DNA from: JARRQJ01 sp037381915
GTDB taxonomy: Bacteria > Pseudomonadota > Gammaproteobacteria > DRLM01
NCBI GenBank assembly: GCA_037381915.1
Contig: JARRQJ010000045.1
Span: forward strand, 1 to 18,849
DNA: 18,849 bases
Reading direction: 5' to 3'
The notes beneath the pieces are model-generated. The model was not told the origin of the DNA, ran no database searches, and was given only the letters and a program-made list of their open reading frames with translations. Positions 1 to 7,751 of this stretch are shown in pieces. Numbering within the stretch: the first letter of the stretch is position 1; every line of letters starts with the position of its first letter. Made by a program: the position numbers and the translations under genes.

Positions 1-440
1 TCGGTGAGCGGGCAGCCCGCATTGGAGGTCGAGACGATCTCCAGATCGCCGGCGGCGTTTTTCACCAGCCAGCCCCAGCCCGAACCGAAGGTGGTGACGG
101 CGGTTTGGGAAAATTTCTGTTTGAACTCGTCCAGGGAGCCGAAGGCCTTGTTGATGGCGCCGGCCAGTTCGCCGTCGGGTTCCCCGCCCTTGGGGCTTAG
201 GCAATTCCAATAGAAGCTATGATTCCAGATCTGCGCGGCGTTATTGAAGATGCCGCCAGAGGATTTTTTGATGATTTCTTCCAGGGACAGATTTTCGAAT
301 TCGGTACCCGGAATGAGTTTGTTGAGATTGTCGACATAGGTCTTGTGATGCTTGCCATAGTGGTACTCGAGAGTCTCGCGGGAAATATGCGGCTCCAGGG
401 CATCCATGGCATAAGGCAGTTCGGGTAGTTTGTGTTCCAT
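1..440 (-). CDS. sodB: Fe superoxide dismutase, N-terminal part (cut by window edge)
   Basis: Cytoplasmic enzyme that dismutates superoxide to peroxide and oxygen. About 146 residues are present, beginning MEHKLPELPYAMDALEPHIS. His27 (EYHYGKHH) and His74 (WNHSFYW) are the expected N-terminal-domain metal ligands. The AAQIWNHSFYW stretch carries Gln70, the second-sphere glutamine whose position is typical of iron rather than manganese enzymes, and FGSGWGWLV is also conserved. The C-terminal ligands (Asp and His) lie outside the window. The ATG at 440-438 is preceded by a good AGGAG ribosome binding site. The gene is divergent from the hydantoinase-type gene, with about 240 bases between them. 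No Fur or other operator was recognised there. Confidence 0.96.
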   Translation of the reverse strand, partial: MEHKLPELPYAMDALEPHISRETLEYHYGKHHKTYVDNLNKLIPGTEFENLSLEEIIKKSSGGIFNNAAQIWNHSFYWNCLSPKGGEPDGELAGAINKAFGSLDEFKQKFSQTAVTTFGSGWGWLVKNAAGDLEIVSTSNAGCPLT

Positions 441-683
441 AACGCTTTCTCCTGTTGTTATCGCTGTCCAGTTCACTCAGTCACCACATGGTGTTGCGCC
501 TTGACCTCTTTCGGCAGTAACGGCGCAACTTTAGTTCCCATCGCGGGACGCATACCTGAGTGGCGAATTGAGTAGATGAGGTTTGCGGGTGGTGCAAGTG
601 AGACTCAGTCTAAATGACTCGGGTTTCCAGTTCAAGCCGCCGGGCCGGGCTGACGGGCGTCATTTTTGTATATGATAATGACC

Positions 684-2240
684 ATGAACCCGATCGAACT
701 GAGCCTGTTCTCCAGCCGCATCGCGGCGGTGTGCGACGAGATGGGGGCGGTGCTGCAGCGCGCCGCCCTGTCCTCCAACATCAAGGATCGCCTCGATTTT
801 TCCTGCGCGGTGTTCGATCCCGAGGGGCGTTTGTGCGCGCAGGCGGCACATATCCCGGTTCATCTGGGCAGTATGGCCTACGCCATGCGGGATATCGTCG
901 GCGGGGTGGCATGGCAGGCCGGGGACATAGTGATCGTCAATGATCCCTATCTGGGCGGTACCCACTTGCCCGATGTCACGCTCATCGCCCCTTTGTTCGT
1001 GGACGGGGTGTTGGCCGGCTATGTGGCGAATCGCGCCCACCACGCCGACATCGGGGCGCTGACGCCGGGCTCCATGCCCATCTCGCGGAGTCTGGAGGAA
1101 GAGGGCGTGGTGATTCCCCCCACCCATTTGTTGCGCGCCGGGAGGCTGGAAGAGTCGTTGTTGAACGCCATCCTCGCCAGGACCGCCAACCCCAGCCACG
1201 GTCACGGCGACTTCGCCGCTCAGATCAGCGCCAACCATAGCGGCGTGCGGCGTCTCGACGAACTGGTGAAAGAGATGGGTATCGAGCAGTATTTCGGCGC
1301 GTTGGACGCCCTCAATGGTTACGCCGAGCGTTTGGCGGAGAACACCTTGAAGGCGATCCCGGACGGCACGTATACATTCCGTGACGTGATGGATGACGAC
1401 GGCTTGGGTCATCGTGACGTTGCCATCGTGGCGACGGTGAACGTCGCGGCCGGGAGGGCGCACGTGGATTTCACCGGGACGGACAGGCAGGTCGCCGGCA
1501 ACATCAATTGCCCCATCTCGGTGGCGGCAGCCGGCGTCTACTATGTGTTTCGCTGCCTGATGCCGGATTTCGTGCCCGATTGCGCCGGCAGCTTCAGGCC
1601 CATTACCCTCAGCGCCCCGCCGGGGTGCCTGCTCAACGCCCGGCATCCGGCCGCGGTGGCCGCGGGCAATGTGGAGACCAGTACCCGGGTGGTGGACGCG
1701 GTCATGGGAGCGTTGGCGCAGGCCATTCCCGAGCGCATCCCGGCGGCCAGCCAGGGCAGCATGAACAATATCGCCATGGGATCGCGGCGCGGTTCCCGCT
1801 CCTGGGATTATTACGAGACCTTGGGGGGAGGCATGGGGGCCGGTCCCCACGGCGGTGGTTTGAGCGCCGTGCAGACGCACATGACCAATACTCGTAACAC
1901 CCCGGCCGAGAGCCTGGAGATGCATTTCCCCCTGCGCATCCGCCGCTATGCCGTCCGCCGCGGCTCCGGCGGGGCCGGGAGGCGCTGCGGTGGGGACGGC
2001 CTGGTCAGGGAGTTCGAGTTCCTGGAGGATACAGAAGTGACCCTGCTCAGCGAGCGCCGTAACCACCGTCCCTGGGGTCTGCAGGGCGGGGGCGAGGGGG
2101 CGGCGGGCAGCAATTGGTTGATGGGGAAGCTCTTGCCCGGCAAGGTGAGTCTCCACGCCCATGCGGGAGAGTGTTTGGTGGTGAATACCCCCGGCGGAGG
2201 GGGGTGGGGTGAAGCCGCGCCGATTGTTAATCCTGAGTAA
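684..2240 (+). CDS. Hydantoinase B/oxoprolinase family protein (HyuB-like)
   Basis: Member of the hydantoinase B/5-oxoprolinase beta family, which opens hydantoin or oxoproline-type rings, usually together with an ATP-binding HyuA subunit. The family start (MNPIELSLFSSRIAAVCDEM), the NDPYLGGTHLPDVTL block, the glycine-rich GGGMGAGPHGGG block and the end motif PGGGGWGEA are all present. The length of about 518 residues is close to full for the family, so the gene looks intact. ATGs at 672, 678 and 684 are in frame and none has a clear Shine-Dalgarno; 684 was chosen because it begins the conserved region. No HyuA partner is adjacent: sodB lies upstream on the other strand and grxD downstream. 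The substrate cannot be deduced from the sequence. Confidence 0.92.
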   Translation: MNPIELSLFSSRIAAVCDEMGAVLQRAALSSNIKDRLDFSCAVFDPEGRLCAQAAHIPVHLGSMAYAMRDIVGGVAWQAGDIVIVNDPYLGGTHLPDVTLIAPLFVDGVLAGYVANRAHHADIGALTPGSMPISRSLEEEGVVIPPTHLLRAGRLEESLLNAILARTANPSHGHGDFAAQISANHSGVRRLDELVKEMGIEQYFGALDALNGYAERLAENTLKAIPDGTYTFRDVMDDDGLGHRDVAIVATVNVAAGRAHVDFTGTDRQVAGNINCPISVAAAGVYYVFRCLMPDFVPDCAGSFRPITLSAPPGCLLNARHPAAVAAGNVETSTRVVDAVMGALAQAIPERIPAASQGSMNNIAMGSRRGSRSWDYYETLGGGMGAGPHGGGLSAVQTHMTNTRNTPAESLEMHFPLRIRRYAVRRGSGGAGRRCGGDGLVREFEFLEDTEVTLLSERRNHRPWGLQGGGEGAAGSNWLMGKLLPGKVSLHAHAGECLVVNTPGGGGWGEAAPIVNPE

Positions 2241-2263
2241 AATGTGCAACAATTAACTACCGC

Positions 2264-2269
2264 TATAAT
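2264..2269 (+). promoter_or_regulatory. Candidate -10 box of a grxD promoter
   Basis: A perfect TATAAT lies about 110 bases before grxD in the gap after the hydantoinase-type gene. No convincing -35 hexamer sits 16-18 bases upstream. The transcript leader would contain a small hairpin (CACACC at 2326-2331 pairing with GGTGTG at 2340-2345) of unknown meaning. Confidence 0.35.
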
Positions 2270-2378
2270 CGTTACTGATCCATGATAGACGTTTTAGTCA
2301 GGTGCACGCCGACGGCACACCCAAATGCAGGTGTGAGTGGTCGTGCAGGTGAGGATGAATCTTCGAGGTGAAAATCAT

Positions 2379-2723
2379 ATGGATGTAATGGAGTTTATTA
2401 AGCAGCAGGTGGAAGAGAATGCGGTGGTGATCTTTATGAAGGGCACGCCCGATTTCCCACAGTGCGGATTCTCCGCGCGCGCGAGCCAGGCCTTGGCTGC
2501 CTGCGGTGAACGCTTTGGCGCCGTAAATATCTTTGAGAATCCCGAAGTGCACAGGAGTCTACCCGCCTTTTCAAATTGGCCGACCTTTCCCCAGGTGTTT
2601 ATCGACGGGCAACTGGTGGGCGGTTGCGATATCACGCTGGAACTCTTTCAGAGAGGCGAATTGCAGAAGATGGTCAAGGCGGCGGTCGAGAAATCAAAGG
2701 ATCAAGGGGCGGTCGCCGGCTGA
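2379..2723 (+). CDS. grxD: Monothiol glutaredoxin, Grx4 family
   Basis: A 114-residue single-domain glutaredoxin with the hallmark CGFS active site (TPDFPQCGFSARA). Grx4-type proteins bind and deliver [2Fe-2S] clusters, often as a bridged dimer with glutathione or with BolA. The glutathione-binding elements WPTFPQVFIDGQLVGGCDI (cis-Pro and GGCD) are intact, as is the KGTPDFPQ loop that marks the monothiol class. The reading frame is open further upstream to 2337, but the ATG at 2379 has a GAGGTG ribosome binding site eight bases before it and matches the usual family N-terminus (MDVMEFIKQQV). It is followed by a strong intrinsic terminator, so it is probably transcribed alone. Confidence 0.96.
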   Translation: MDVMEFIKQQVEENAVVIFMKGTPDFPQCGFSARASQALAACGERFGAVNIFENPEVHRSLPAFSNWPTFPQVFIDGQLVGGCDITLELFQRGELQKMVKAAVEKSKDQGAVAG

Positions 2724-2754
2724 CAGGCCCAGCCGCTTGGATAGCTATGCTTGA

Positions 2755-2777
2755 GGGGCTCTGACGAGCCCCTTTTT
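2755..2777 (+). terminator. Rho-independent terminator after grxD
   Basis: GGGGCTC, loop TGAC, GAGCCCC, then TTTTT: a perfect 7-bp G+C-rich stem with a tetraloop and a U tract, 31 bases after the grxD stop codon. Confidence 0.92.
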
Positions 2778-2893
2778 GTTGGGTAATTTTCTTTTTCTTC
2801 ATTGAGTTACAAAATCCCGGATTTTCTTTGTTATTAAGCTTGGCTTCAGCATCGCGCGCTAAGCTTCCACGTAACTATTACAAACAATGCATA

Positions 2894-2899
2894 TATAAA
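2894..2899 (+). promoter_or_regulatory. Candidate -10 box for the b561/two-component operon
   Basis: TATAAA lies within an A+T-rich stretch 25 bases before the start codon, followed by a second TATATA at 2905-2910. There is no good -35 hexamer 17 bases upstream (GTAACT at 2871-2876), so the promoter may need an activator, perhaps the operon's own response regulator. That is inference. Confidence 0.28.
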
Positions 2900-2923
2900 A
2901 TGCTTATATAAAAGGAGGTTACA

Positions 2924-3862
2924 ATGGAGAACGGGATTGAAAAGGTACGGGTCTGGGACCCGTTGATCAGGATATTCCACTGGACCTTGGTGGCGGCGTT
3001 CACCATCGCCTATTTCACCGACGACGAGGACCTGTTGCTGCCCCATGTGTGGGCTGGTTATGTGGTTGTCGGCCTGCTGGTTTTCCGCTTTCTGTGGGGG
3101 TTTGTGGGGTCGGCCCACGCCCGCTTTGCCGATTTCGTCTCTTCCCCTGCGGCGGTGGTGTCCTTTCTGCGGGATACCCTCCAGGGCGAGGGCAAACGCT
3201 ACCTGGGCCATAATCCCGCCGGCGGGTGGATGATTATTCTGTTGTTGGTGATGCTGAGTCTGCTCAGCGTCACGGGTCTGGTTTTGTACGGCGCCGATGA
3301 GCATGCCGGGCCGTTGGCCGGCCTCATGGCAGGCGCGGGCCCGCAGGTGGTGGATGCACTCGAGGAGTCGCATGAATTCTTTGCCAATTTGACCGTATTC
3401 CTGGTAATAATCCATTTGGCCGGGGTGGCGGTGGAGAGTATTCTACACAGGGAGAATCTGGTCCGGGCCATGGTGAGCGGTTATAAGCGCGCCGAGAATG
3501 CGCAGACCCCGGTTGCTTCTCGTTCTCTCGGCAAGGCCGCCTCGCTTCTGGGCGGGCTGGTGGCCGTCGGGCTCGCCATCTTTGCCCTGGGGGTGGTAGG
3601 GGGCGGCGGCGAGGTGAATGCGGATCCGCCGCAACGGGAGATCCTGCAACAGGATTTGAACGACTTGCAGCCTTTGGAACACTGCATTAACAAGGCCGAG
3701 TCCGAGCATTCGGGACGCTTGATCGAGGCCGAACTGAAAATTATTAACGGCCGGAGTATCTATGAGATCGAGATTCTCGACGACTCGGGCAGAGTGTGGG
3801 AATCGTTTTACGATGCCGAAACCGGAGAACCCCTTCACAACATACAGGAAGAGGACAAGTGA
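2924..3862 (+). CDS. Cytochrome b561-type membrane protein fused to a PepSY domain
   Basis: 312 residues. Residues 1-190 match the bacterial (Ni-hydrogenase type) di-haem cytochrome b561 family, which carries electrons within the inner membrane. Four membrane segments are visible (about 17-32, 40-61, 101-122, 151-171), with probable haem-ligand histidines His19 (RIFHW), His41, His150 (ESHEFF) and His164 (IIHLAG). A further hydrophobic segment at 205-226 leads to a C-terminal PepSY domain of about 70 residues (IEAELKIINGRSIYEIEIL, then YDAETGEPL), predicted to be periplasmic. The ribosome binding site AAAGGAGG is unusually strong. The last four bases overlap the response regulator start, so all three genes form one operon. 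The fusion suggests a membrane redox component linked to a periplasmic sensing or chaperone-like module. Confidence 0.88.
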   Translation: MENGIEKVRVWDPLIRIFHWTLVAAFTIAYFTDDEDLLLPHVWAGYVVVGLLVFRFLWGFVGSAHARFADFVSSPAAVVSFLRDTLQGEGKRYLGHNPAGGWMIILLLVMLSLLSVTGLVLYGADEHAGPLAGLMAGAGPQVVDALEESHEFFANLTVFLVIIHLAGVAVESILHRENLVRAMVSGYKRAENAQTPVASRSLGKAASLLGGLVAVGLAIFALGVVGGGGEVNADPPQREILQQDLNDLQPLEHCINKAESEHSGRLIEAELKIINGRSIYEIEILDDSGRVWESFYDAETGEPLHNIQEEDK

Positions 3863-4524
3863 GGATTCTGGTCGTTGAAGATGACGCGCTCCTCGGAGAG
3901 CGCTTGAAAAAGGATCTCGGCCATGCCGGTTTCGCGGTCGATCTGGCGGATAACGGCGTCGATGCCGAGCATATGGGGGACGAGGAGCCTTACGATGCGA
4001 TCGTGCTGGATTTGGGCTTACCCAGACGCTCCGGGCTGGAGGTCCTGCACAACTGGCGGCAACGGGCCAACCGCGTGCCGGTGATCATTCTCACGGCCCG
4101 CGACGCCTGGCATGAAAAGGTGGAGGGGTTTAAGGCCGGCGCGGATGATTATCTTGCTAAGCCGTTTCACGTGGAGGAGCTTCTGGCGCGGATTAACGCC
4201 CTGATCCGCCGGGGTCACGGGCAGGCGGACAGCCAGTTGCAGGTGGCGGGTCTGAGGCTCAACGAGGATCGCCAGGCAGTGTTCACCGATAACGGCAAGG
4301 AGATCGAACTCACCGGCATCGAGTTTCGCCTGCTTCGCTATTTCATGATGCATCCCGGCCAGATCCTTTCCAAAAGCCGTTTGACCGAACATGTTTATGA
4401 CTTTGATTCGGACAAGGACAGCAACGTCATGGAGGTCTACATCAATCGCCTGCGCCATAAGCTGGGTAAGGATTTGATCACCACCCGTCGCGGACAAGGA
4501 TATGTATTCGGGGCTCCGGATTAA
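3859..4524 (+). CDS. OmpR/PhoP-family response regulator
   Basis: 221 residues. The receiver domain (1-115) has acidic residues EDD at 7-9, phospho-acceptor Asp51 (IVLDLGLPRRSG), Thr79 and Lys101 (LAKPF). The OmpR-type winged-helix DNA-binding domain follows (about 125-218), ending in INRLRHKLGKDLITTRRGQG. Overall it is closest to the PhoP/QseB group. The frame is open upstream to 3796, but the GTG at 3859 starts the receiver exactly (VRILVVEDDA), overlaps the previous stop as GTGA and has AGGAAGAGG just upstream. The kinase gene begins on its last base, so the pair is translationally coupled. The signal is unknown; neighbouring b561-PepSY suggests a membrane redox or envelope cue, which is inference. 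Confidence 0.95.
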   Translation: MRILVVEDDALLGERLKKDLGHAGFAVDLADNGVDAEHMGDEEPYDAIVLDLGLPRRSGLEVLHNWRQRANRVPVIILTARDAWHEKVEGFKAGADDYLAKPFHVEELLARINALIRRGHGQADSQLQVAGLRLNEDRQAVFTDNGKEIELTGIEFRLLRYFMMHPGQILSKSRLTEHVYDFDSDKDSNVMEVYINRLRHKLGKDLITTRRGQGYVFGAPD

Positions 4525-5861
4525 TGCGTTCTTTGCAGGCCCGCCTCGCGGTCGGTCTGGTCGTGACGGTGTTGGTGTTGTTCACGGCGCAATGGTTGGT
4601 GGTCAATGTCTCCTTGCGCAAGTTGACCGAAGAGTATTTCGCTTCCCGTTTGACCCATGATGCCGAGGGGCTGCTGGCCGGCATCGTCTTCGACCCAGAG
4701 CATCACCCGGTGGTGGCCGTGGACCGCGCCGACCCCATATTCCAGCGGCCGTTTTCCGGCCATTACTATGAAGTGATGAGCGAAGGCTATATCGTTCGCT
4801 CCCGATCACTGTTGGATCATTCCCTGGATGTCAAGCCGGTCGAGGCGGGCCGCTATACCCTGACCCGCACCCATGGGCCGGAACGCCAGCCCCTGATCAT
4901 GCTGGTGGCGGGTTATGAGAAGCGCGGACGCCTCCTGACCATTGCCGTGGCGGAGGATTATTCCCCCATCGAGGGCGAGTTCGGGGTCTTTCAATGGCGC
5001 TATGTGCTGATCACCGGCGCCGTCCTCATCGGTTTGATCGTGCTGCAGATGTGGGTGGTGAAGCGCGGCCTGCGTCCCTTGGAACAGGTGCGCGCCGACG
5101 TCCGCCGCCTGGAACAGGGCGAGATCCAGGAACTGACGGGAAAAGTGCCCTCGGAGGTGGTGCCGCTAGTGGTGGAGATCAACCACTTGATCACCATCAT
5201 CGGCGATCGTCTGAAGCGCTCCCGTAATGCCCTGGGCAATCTCGCCCATGCCTTGAAGACGCCGTTGACCGCCCTCGATCAACTGCTGAACAGCGCGGAA
5301 TTGGGCGCCCATCCCCAACTGCAGGCCCAGTTGCGCGACCAGAGCGGGATGATCGGCAGTTTCATTCAGCGGGAATTGAAGCGGGCGCGCCTGGCCGGCG
5401 CGCCAACGCCGGGTGGGCGTTTCGACCTTCGCCAGGAACTGCCTTCCTTGCTGTCGGCATTAAAGCAGATCTACCGCGACAAGCAACTGGCCTTGGAATG
5501 GACCATCCCGCCCGGCTTCACCTATCTCGCCGAGCGGGAAGACATGTTGGAGCTGTTCGGTAACCTGCTGGACAACGCCTGCAAGTGGGCGGCCGGCAGG
5601 GTGTTGTTCACCGTCATGCCGGGACCGGGTCTGAGCTTCAGGATAGAGGACGACGGGCCGGGCGCGCCGGAGGAAAAGCTCGAACAATTGTCGGCGCGCG
5701 GCGTGCGCCTGGACGAATCGGTGGGCGGTTATGGTCTGGGTTTGTCCATCGCCCGCGAGATCGTCAACTACTATCGCGGCGAGATGAGCTTCGATCGCTC
5801 GCCGCAATTGGGCGGCTTTCGCGTTTCAGTACACTTGCCAGATCTGAGCGGTTCATCCTGA
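4524..5861 (+). CDS. Sensor histidine kinase, PhoQ/QseC-like
   Basis: 445 residues. Membrane segments at about 8-28 and 160-178 flank a periplasmic sensor region of about 130 residues, followed by a HAMP-like linker (180-232). The H box NLAHALKTPLTAL carries the phosphorylated His242. The ATPase domain shows the N box (FGNLLDNACKWA, Asn351), the G1 box (EDDGPGAPEEKL) and the G2 box (GYGLGLSIAREIV), so the enzyme should be active. The ATG shares one base with the stop of the response regulator (TAATG), showing they are partners. The stop is only about 20 bases from the convergent rnt stop, with no obvious terminator between them. The sensor region is acidic, with pairs such as DPEHH and DRADP, but a divalent-cation sensor cannot be shown from this. 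Confidence 0.95.
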   Translation: MRSLQARLAVGLVVTVLVLFTAQWLVVNVSLRKLTEEYFASRLTHDAEGLLAGIVFDPEHHPVVAVDRADPIFQRPFSGHYYEVMSEGYIVRSRSLLDHSLDVKPVEAGRYTLTRTHGPERQPLIMLVAGYEKRGRLLTIAVAEDYSPIEGEFGVFQWRYVLITGAVLIGLIVLQMWVVKRGLRPLEQVRADVRRLEQGEIQELTGKVPSEVVPLVVEINHLITIIGDRLKRSRNALGNLAHALKTPLTALDQLLNSAELGAHPQLQAQLRDQSGMIGSFIQRELKRARLAGAPTPGGRFDLRQELPSLLSALKQIYRDKQLALEWTIPPGFTYLAEREDMLELFGNLLDNACKWAAGRVLFTVMPGPGLSFRIEDDGPGAPEEKLEQLSARGVRLDESVGGYGLGLSIAREIVNYYRGEMSFDRSPQLGGFRVSVHLPDLSGSS

Positions 5862-5882
5862 TACCGCCGCCGGTGTCGTTTC

Positions 5883-6539
5883 TCAATTCGATTCCATTCC
5901 GGCGAAGCAATCGTCGCCCTCTTTGAACTGCAGCGCCTCCCACAGGTTGACGACGCGGCAAAAGAGCTCCGCGGTCTGCTCGGCGTCGTAAATGGCCGAA
6001 TGGGCTTCACGGCTGTCCCAGGGGAGTCCTGCCGCCTGGGCGGCGCGGGCCAATACCGTTTGACCGAACGCCAGTCCCCCGAGCGTTGCGGTATCGAAGG
6101 CGCTGAAGGGGTGAAACGGATTGCGTTTGATGCCGGTGCGTTGTGCCGCGGCGTTGATGAACGCCAGATCGAACCAGGGGTTATGCCCCACCAAGATGGC
6201 GCGCGTGCAGCCGCTGTCCCGTACTGCCTTTCGAATCGGCTGAAAAATCCTTTGTAAAACGTCATGTTCAGGTAAGGCCTTGCGGAAGGGATGATGCGGG
6301 TCGATACCGGTAAAGGCGAGCGCCGCGGGATCGAGATTGGCGCCCGGGAAGGGTTGCACATGCCAGGCGAAAGTCTGCCGACGTTCCAGCTGTCCACTAT
6401 CGTTCATGTGCAGGGTAACGGCGGCAATCTCCAGCAGGGCATCGGTTTGGGGGTTGAATCCGGCAGTTTCGACATCGACGGCGACAGGCAGAAAACCGCG
6501 AAAACGCTTGGCGATGGCCGGGGGCTTGGGAATACTCAT
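5883..6539 (-). CDS. rnt: Ribonuclease T (DEDDh exoribonuclease)
   Basis: 218 residues. RNase T trims 3' ends of tRNA, 5S and 23S rRNA. The DEDDh catalytic set is complete: Asp22 and Glu24 (VAVDVETAGF), Asp124 (HNPWFDLAF), His180 and Asp185 (AHSAIYDAEQT), close to the positions known in E. coli (23, 25, 125, 181, 186). The frame stays open far upstream, antisense to the TraB-type gene; the ATG at 6539 was chosen because it gives the standard RNase T length. No clear Shine-Dalgarno is seen. It is divergent from the TraB-type gene (78 bases apart) and convergent with the sensor kinase. In Pseudomonas rnt also lies beside pyrC, which is nearby here. Confidence 0.95.
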   Translation of the reverse strand: MSIPKPPAIAKRFRGFLPVAVDVETAGFNPQTDALLEIAAVTLHMNDSGQLERRQTFAWHVQPFPGANLDPAALAFTGIDPHHPFRKALPEHDVLQRIFQPIRKAVRDSGCTRAILVGHNPWFDLAFINAAAQRTGIKRNPFHPFSAFDTATLGGLAFGQTVLARAAQAAGLPWDSREAHSAIYDAEQTAELFCRVVNLWEALQFKEGDDCFAGMESN

Positions 6540-6617
6540 GACAACAGAATACGGGATTTGCCGGCGTTTGGCGACGGAAGGGGCGACGGCTACGCCGTCT
6601 TGACCGGCGAGCCGGCA

Positions 6618-7577
6618 ATGAAACGGGCAGGCATGTCCATGACGCGAATATACGGATCGAAGCGGCTGCACAAAGTGATGGTGGGCCTGATCACCACGCT
6701 GGCCGCGATCGGCCCGGCCTGGGCGTCGTTCAATCTGGGCGCCATCACCGATACGCCGGATGCGCCCGCCACGCGGGAAGTTGATAATACCTTGTTGTGG
6801 AAGGTCGAGCGTAGCGGTCTGCGTCCCAGCTATGTCTTCGCCACTATCAATTCGGATGACCCGCGGGTCGCGCATTTGCCGCCGACGGTGGTCCGGGCCT
6901 TTCAACTCTCCGATGCCTTCGCCATGGAATTGATTCCCGATCATGCCGCGCTGTCCCGTATGAGCGCCGCCATGTTCATTACCGCGGGCCCCGATTTGGA
7001 GGCCATGCTGGGTGAGGACTATTTCAAGAAAGTGGCGACCCTGGTGGACAAGCACGGCATTGCGGCCCGGGTGCTGCGCAAGCTCAAGCCCTGGGTGGTA
7101 TTCACCGCCTTGACCATGCCCAAGCCGGACGACGGAGTTTTCCTGGACGCGGTGCTCTACGGCGCCGCCCTGGTTGAGGGGAAGAACGTCCACGGGCTGG
7201 AAACGGCGGATGAACAGGTGTCGATCCTCGAGAAAATTCGTCTCGTTGACCAAGTGGCTATCCTCAAGGACGTTGTCGATCACTATTCGATGCTGTCCCG
7301 CATCAGGAAGGAAATGGTGAAACGTTATGCCCAAGGTGATCTGGACGGCGTGGCCGCCTTGCAGGAGGAGTCTCTGGTGAGCGACGATCAACATCTCATC
7401 CGTACGTTCAGACAGCACCTGGTAGACGATCGTAACTTGCGCATCGTCAACCGGATTCTGCCGCGTATCGAAGAACAAAACGCCTTTATCGCCATAGACG
7501 CTGTGCTGTTGCCGGGAGATCAGGGGATATTGCAGCTCCTGCGCCAGCGCGGTTATCACATCTCCCCCGTGTATTGA
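6618..7577 (+). CDS. TraB/GumN (Tiki-like) family protein lacking the conserved GxxH motifs
   Basis: 319 residues with an N-terminal signal segment (about 18-36, ending GPAWA) and a probable periplasmic domain. The fold signature is clear: LLWKVERSGLRPSYVF, then DDPRV, the GLET block at 193-196, and the C-terminal LPGDQGILQLLRQRGY. Family members normally carry two GxxH motifs plus a glutamate, thought to form a metal-dependent protease site. Here the first motif is ATIN (75-78) and the second is DAVL (294-297), so both glycines and both histidines are gone while Glu195 remains. The protein is probably a pseudoenzyme. The frame is open upstream antisense to rnt; ATG 6618 was preferred, with 6633 and 6639 as alternatives. 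No operon partner is visible. Confidence 0.85.
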   Translation: MKRAGMSMTRIYGSKRLHKVMVGLITTLAAIGPAWASFNLGAITDTPDAPATREVDNTLLWKVERSGLRPSYVFATINSDDPRVAHLPPTVVRAFQLSDAFAMELIPDHAALSRMSAAMFITAGPDLEAMLGEDYFKKVATLVDKHGIAARVLRKLKPWVVFTALTMPKPDDGVFLDAVLYGAALVEGKNVHGLETADEQVSILEKIRLVDQVAILKDVVDHYSMLSRIRKEMVKRYAQGDLDGVAALQEESLVSDDQHLIRTFRQHLVDDRNLRIVNRILPRIEEQNAFIAIDAVLLPGDQGILQLLRQRGYHISPVY

Positions 7578-7751
7578 GGGGGTGGATTTTCCTTGAGGGG
7601 AGATGCCCTAATAGCCTATCCCGCGACATCAATTCCAAACGCCAACGGCGCCAGCACCGTATCCGGCCGCATCTTTTGCATCGCCGGGCCTAAAGATTTA
7701 ATTCCCTTACTCGATATATGGAAAATAATAAATAACGAAAGGATGTTTGCT

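Noticed and set aside
660..2252. 530-codon open frame antisense to the hydantoinase-type gene
   Set aside because: Almost exactly mirrors the real gene, is rich in His/Arg/Gly/Gln with no recognisable domain, and is a known effect of G+C-rich codon use.
5585..5926. 113-codon frame overlapping the end of the sensor kinase gene
   Set aside because: Shadow frame of the kinase ATPase domain; basic, low-complexity composition and no ribosome binding site.
6291..6617. Upstream extension of the TraB-type frame over rnt
   Set aside because: The signal peptide and family similarity begin after 6618; the extra part is antisense to conserved RNase T codons.
6540..7559. Upstream extension of the rnt frame (antisense to the TraB-type gene)
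   Set aside because: The extension has no family similarity and RNase T is already full length from 6539.
7564..7590. CCCCC/GGGGG stem followed by TTTT at the end of the TraB-type gene
   Set aside because: Only a 5-bp stem overlapping the stop codon; too weak to list as a terminator.
7676..7704. Possible sigma70 promoter (TTGCAT, 17 bases, TAATTC) before the ODP-like gene
   Set aside because: The -10 hexamer matches the consensus poorly; not better than chance.
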